A DNA stretch of 64,000 bases from Novosphingobium flavum (GTDB lineage: Bacteria; Pseudomonadota; Alphaproteobacteria; Sphingomonadales; Sphingomonadaceae): assembly GCF_014230315.1 (NCBI RefSeq), contig NZ_JACLAW010000006.1:62001-126000 (forward strand). Direction: 5' to 3'. Below, in pieces: positions 61,664 to 64,000 of the stretch. The position numbers were made by a program, and so were the translations under genes. The notes under the pieces are model-generated. The model saw only the letters and a list, made by a program, of their open reading frames with translations, made no database searches and was not told where the DNA came from. Position 1 is the first letter of the stretch; each line of letters begins with the position of its first letter.

Positions 61664-62254
61664 ATGGCCCACCGCGTCGCCTACTACCGCGTCTCCACCC
61701 TCGACCAGTCCATCGAAGCCCAGCGGGAAGCCCTGGGCGGTGGGTTCGACGAAGAGTTCACCGACGAGGGTGTCAGTGGCGGGACGCTTGCTGCGGATCG
61801 GCCAGGCTTCGGCGGGCTCCTGGCTCACGTCCGAAAGGGCGACACCCTCTGCGTGTACTCCATCGACCGCCTGGGCCGCGATGCGCTGGACGTCCAGGCA
61901 ACCGTTAAGCGGCTGATCGACAAGGGCGTCGTTGTGGACGTGCGGGGCCTGGGTCCGATCTCCGGTGATGCCGGGAAACTGATCGTGGCCGTCCTGGCCC
62001 AGATGGCTGAGATTGAGAGGAACAGGATCAGGGAGCGGTGCGATGCTGGCCGTGCGGCTGCCAGGGCGGCACTGGAGGCCACTGGACGTACCCATCGCGG
62101 GAAGGTCGGCCTGGGAAGGCCGAGGGTCGCCGAGGGAGCCGAGGTGGTCTCCTGGAGGAAGGAGAACGGAGCCAGCATCAGCCAGACCGCAGCCCACTTC
62201 AAGATCAGCCCCACCAGCGTCAAGCGGTACTGTGGGGAGGCCCGCGCACGGTGA
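61664..62254 (+). CDS. Serine recombinase (resolvase/invertase family)
   Basis: The 196-residue protein begins AHRVAYYRVSTLDQS with nucleophile Ser10, and contains FTDEGVSGGTLAADRPGF, LCVYSIDRLGRDALD (Arg/Asp motif) and LIVAVLAQMAEIERNRIRER (helix E). The C-terminal HTH (SISQTAAHFKISPTSVKRYC) is of the small resolvase type. It is thus a resolvase/invertase, not a large serine integrase. It could resolve cointegrates or invert DNA of the element. The GGAG ribosome site lies seven bases before the ATG. Confidence 0.92.
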   Translation: MAHRVAYYRVSTLDQSIEAQREALGGGFDEEFTDEGVSGGTLAADRPGFGGLLAHVRKGDTLCVYSIDRLGRDALDVQATVKRLIDKGVVVDVRGLGPISGDAGKLIVAVLAQMAEIERNRIRERCDAGRAAARAALEATGRTHRGKVGLGRPRVAEGAEVVSWRKENGASISQTAAHFKISPTSVKRYCGEARAR

Positions 62255-62380
62255 TGCCGCCGGAAATAATCGGGCAACATCAGCGTCGCCGAACGCAGAT
62301 TTTATGCGGTCTCCAGACGTGCAGCCCGCCCCTGGGGCAGTGAAGTGGCGGGGGCCACAAACATCGACGGTTAAAGCGAA

Positions 62381-62406
62381 AGAGGGACTGTGGCAGGTCC
62401 CCCTCT
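62381..62406. terminator. Hairpin between convergent recombinase and P-loop genes
   Basis: AGAGGGAC pairs with GTCCCCCTCT with a two-base bulge around an eight-base loop. It lies between the convergent stops at 62254 and 62427. It is a plausible, imperfect terminator. Confidence 0.4.
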
Positions 62407-62426
62407 CGTCTTGCACTTAGGTCAGG

Positions 62427-64000
62427 CTATGCCGCGATACGGGCAACGGTGCGGCTGGTGACCCCCAGGCCCCGCTCGGCCAGCCACCGGCCAACATCAG
62501 GTCGCGAGAGGACTTGAGCGAGCCCTTGGGACCGCTCGATTCCCACGGCAGCCCTGAGGTCGGCCTTGCGGATGCTGATGACCTCAGGATCAGCGAACCG
62601 CCCCTCAATCACCCCCGCCACCGCTGCCGCCTGTCCTCGCAAAGGCGCCTCCAGCGGTCTCCAGTCGCCTGCCGTTGCCCCCGGGAAGGTGTCGCGCAAC
62701 ACCGCCTTCGTGTCAGCCCCAGCGATCCGACCGATAACGTAGGCGGCACAGTCGCCGCAGACGCCGTCGATCGAGTTCCGGACAGAGGCCCGGCAGATCG
62801 CCTGGAGCAGGTTGTGCTGGTGCTCTCCGGTGGCCATGCCCCGAATGTCGTCCTGGAGATTTGGCGACTGCTCTTCCGGGTCCATGGTTGCCAGGTGGTA
62901 GGCTTGGAGGACCGTGGTCGGCAGGTGCCACAGGCCCAACACCAGGACCCGGTCGATGTCGCGGAAGTCGTTGGTTCCGTGATGATTGCCCCAGTGGACA
63001 AACTTCACCCTGCTCGCGTCCCCGTGCCCGTCGATGAGCGGCGGGAGCTGTGTGGGGGCGTCCCAGTCCCCTCGTGGTTGGTGGTGGACGACGAGCCAGC
63101 GCCGGTCTGGTTCTGCGTTGATGAGGTTGGCAGCAACTTGCAGGAGCTCGGCGCGGTCGTCGGGATTGTCGAAGGTCGAGCGACTGCACGCTCGGTCCCA
63201 GTGATGGATGGTCAGCTTGGCATAGTTGTTGGTAGCCGATGGTAGCCGAACCAACTGGCTGCCGTTGGCCTCCCAGGTCCGATAGGTGTGCCGAACGCGA
63301 CCGGAGGCATCGAGGATCACGGCAGGGGCGAAGTCGTCGGGCAGACGGTCGGTCGTACCCACCAACTCCAGACCGCGCCGGTTGCTCTTCGTGACCACGA
63401 CGTCATCACCGGCCCATGCCACCAAGGCTTCCCAACGCTCCCTGTCGCGGCCCTGCAATTTCTTTCCATGCCCCCCTTCGACGCAGAACTCGGGGTCGAT
63501 GTCGACGGTGTTGCCCGGCAGAGTGTTGGACACCTTCTCGATCAGGTCCTCCACCAGCGTGATCGCCTCGCCCAAGACAGGTCGTGCGGGCTCCAGCAGC
63601 CCCTGGATCGCGTCGAGCCGCAGGGTTGCCGGTATCGCCGGGAGCAGGCTCTCGTCCCAGATGCGGCATGAGCGGGGGCGGCTATGGAAGTGAAAGGCGC
63701 CGACCTTGCTAAAGGGTTCACCTCGGGTACGTCTACGGATCATCTCGTGGGTCGTGAAGAGCACGGGCGCGTTGGTCCTGTCCCTGCGTCCCTTTAGTCC
63801 TACGTTGGCGTCCTGGGCGACGAGGACGGCGAACTGATCGTCTGCAAGTCCCGAACGCTCGATGTAGGCATCGACCTCGTCCAGACGGGAGACTGCGACA
63901 AGGACACCACCACCGGGCTGAAAATTCAGAGAAGCCCAGGCTTTGAGGAAGGCGCAGGCGGCCTCGGTCTTTCCCTTGCCGGGGTCGAGGGACGCCAAGT
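62427..64000 (-). CDS. P-loop (helicase-like) protein of the mobile element, 5'-truncated by the window
   Basis: At least 523 residues are encoded; the start lies beyond the right edge. Near the visible N-terminus is a Walker A motif, SLDPGKGKTEAA, followed by FHFHSRPRSCRIWDESLLP, whose DES could be the Walker B/DExx box of a superfamily 1 or 2 ATPase. A Cys motif CGDCAAYVIG is at about residue 430. The C-terminal ~70 residues (IRKADLRAAVGIERSQGLAQVLSRPDVGRWLAERGLGVTSRTVARIAA in part) look like a winged helix. It may be a replication or transfer helicase of the element. No closer family was recognised. Confidence 0.6.
   Translation of the reverse strand, partial: LASLDPGKGKTEAACAFLKAWASLNFQPGGGVLVAVSRLDEVDAYIERSGLADDQFAVLVAQDANVGLKGRRDRTNAPVLFTTHEMIRRRTRGEPFSKVGAFHFHSRPRSCRIWDESLLPAIPATLRLDAIQGLLEPARPVLGEAITLVEDLIEKVSNTLPGNTVDIDPEFCVEGGHGKKLQGRDRERWEALVAWAGDDVVVTKSNRRGLELVGTTDRLPDDFAPAVILDASGRVRHTYRTWEANGSQLVRLPSATNNYAKLTIHHWDRACSRSTFDNPDDRAELLQVAANLINAEPDRRWLVVHHQPRGDWDAPTQLPPLIDGHGDASRVKFVHWGNHHGTNDFRDIDRVLVLGLWHLPTTVLQAYHLATMDPEEQSPNLQDDIRGMATGEHQHNLLQAICRASVRNSIDGVCGDCAAYVIGRIAGADTKAVLRDTFPGATAGDWRPLEAPLRGQAAAVAGVIEGRFADPEVISIRKADLRAAVGIERSQGLAQVLSRPDVGRWLAERGLGVTSRTVARIAA

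Noticed and set aside
61271..62416. Minus-strand open frame across the recombinase gene
   Set aside because: It is antisense to a serine recombinase with intact motifs and has no homologous features.

Overview
The window is high-GC chromosomal DNA of an alphaproteobacterium, most likely a sphingomonad (Novosphingobium/Sphingobium-like). The pointers are protein content and linkage: a PhoK-type alkaline phosphatase, a Mic60-like gene beside hemD, HisZ, a compact flagellar set under sigma-54 promoters, and FnrL next to a complete cbb3 oxidase cluster. The assignment rests on reading the sequence; no database search was run.

Layout. 1-9209: flagellar genes in two divergent arms, flgB-C-D-E-F-G leftwards and a MotA/TolQ-like plus short MotB/ExbD-like pair, flgA, flgM, flgN, a lytic transglycosylase, flhA and fliA rightwards. 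Three near-consensus sigma-54 promoters lie in front of flgB, flgA and the transglycosylase gene. 9262-20249: a microaerobic block with an FNR-type regulator, ompW, ccoNOQP, ccoGHIS, a small Cys-rich protein and hemN, with FNR boxes between ompW and ccoN. 20250-33000: a palindrome-rich spacer, a lone receiver protein, DsbD/ScsB-like reductase, PhoK-like phosphatase, UbiH-like monooxygenase, Mic60-like/hemD/hemC, and tsaD-gpsA-flippase. 33000-43136: envelope and signalling genes (VWA lipoprotein, HhH membrane protein, uvrB, PilZ, DUF3617, alpha/beta hydrolase, membrane GGDEF protein) and two copies of a ~157-nt dispersed repeat. 43219-47267: the four-gene ATP-grasp / alpha-E / transglutaminase / Anbu cluster. 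47504-59469: frameshifted extensin-like gene, serC-serA with a probable serC RNA motif, tannase-family esterase, B3-type metallo-beta-lactamase-like protein, hisZ, esterase, purA, an L,D-transpeptidase and a MarR-like regulator.

From about 59,540 to the right edge the DNA looks foreign: composition is visibly lower in GC and the genes are accessory. It holds a two-gene TIR / transmembrane-macro pair that matches the architecture of a type II Thoeris anti-phage system, a serine recombinase with an apparent self-overlapping promoter/operator, and a P-loop protein that runs off the window. A short sequence resembling a tRNA-Leu 3' end sits at the left junction. This is the most exciting part of the window.

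Themes: flagellar assembly under RpoN plus FliA/FlgM; oxygen-limited respiration under FNR with its own copper, heme and redox supply; housekeeping biosynthesis (heme, serine, purine, histidine); and a defence island on a mobile element.
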